From CBFGTJ01 sp965651815 (lineage in GTDB: Bacteria; Actinomycetota; Acidimicrobiia; Acidimicrobiales; Microtrichaceae), in contig CBFGTJ010000081.1 of NCBI GenBank assembly GCA_965651815.1, positions 1-13,094 of the forward strand: a stretch of 13,094 nt of DNA, read 5' to 3'. The notes beneath the pieces are model-generated. The model had not been told where the DNA came from. It was given only the letters and a program-made list of their open reading frames with translations, and did not search any database. The stretch's first letter is position 1. Every line of letters begins with the position of its first letter. Shown here in pieces: positions 13,025 through 13,094 of the stretch. The position numbers were made by a program, and so were the translations under genes.

Positions 13025-13094
13025 TGCCCGGGGTGGGAATCGAACCCACACGCCCTCTCGGACAGCGGATTTTGAGTCCGCCGCGTCTACCGTT
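13025..13094 (-). tRNA. tRNA-Leu (anticodon CAA), 5' part outside window
   Basis: On the minus strand the visible part runs from within the D-loop (GGTAGA) to the discriminator A at 13025. The anticodon stem GCGGA/TCCGC encloses CTCAAAA, with anticodon CAA at 13074-13072. A long class II variable arm of 15 nt (stem GTCC/GGGC) follows, as in leucine tRNAs. The T arm is GTGGG-TTCGATT-CCCAC (13049-13033). The 3' acceptor strand is CCCGGGC. CCA is not encoded; CGCC follows. Confidence 0.95.

Noticed and set aside
12322..13094. tRNA-Leu 3' end as an attachment site of an integrated element carrying the dioxygenase gene
   Set aside because: No integrase, no second copy of the tRNA 3' end, and no compositional shift are seen beside it.
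1..13094. CRISPR arrays, insertion sequences, toxin-antitoxin or defence genes
   Set aside because: No regularly spaced repeats, transposase motifs, terminal repeats or recognisable defence domains were found. All gaps are shorter than 230 bases.

Overview
This is a very GC-rich bacterial chromosome segment with ordinary, densely packed genes. The gene order pdtaR-like ANTAR regulator > polA > rpsA matches the mycobacterial order (pdtaR, polA, rpsA). Together with the GTG starts, TANNNT -10 boxes placed 6-7 nt before start codons, and an MptpB-type phosphatase, this points to Actinomycetota, perhaps an Acidimicrobiia-like lineage (inference, moderate confidence). I see no CRISPR array, prophage or insertion sequence.

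Region 1 (1-3286, minus strand) is the front of a Tad/Flp type IVc pilus operon: cpaB, then cpaE (pilus-locating MinD-like ATPase), then cpaF (secretion ATPase, running off the left edge). The 228-base gap before it (3287-3514) holds a candidate FliA/WhiG-type promoter, a structured leader, and a perfect 15-bp hairpin that probably ends rpsA transcription.

Region 2 (3515-9548, minus strand) is the housekeeping block. In transcription order it contains a 96-aa coiled-coil protein, a pdtaR-like response regulator with an ANTAR RNA-binding domain, DNA polymerase I (polA), a class I SAM methyltransferase four bases behind polA, and ribosomal protein S1 (rpsA). Short GC-rich hairpins without U-tracts follow most of these stops, and several starts look leaderless.

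Region 3 (9619-12314, plus strand) is a two-gene operon. It encodes a GH77 4-alpha-glucanotransferase (malQ) translationally coupled by an ATGA overlap to an MptpB-family protein phosphatase.

Region 4 (12322-13094, minus strand) is a PhyH-family Fe(II)/2-oxoglutarate dioxygenase, convergent with the phosphatase gene. It starts only 7 bases after the 3' end of a tRNA-Leu(CAA) gene that is cut by the right edge.

I find no clear new multi-gene system. The most interesting signals are regulatory: the FliA-like promoter and leader of the pilus operon, the leaderless promoters, the tRNA-dioxygenase junction, and the predicted biochemical features of PolA.
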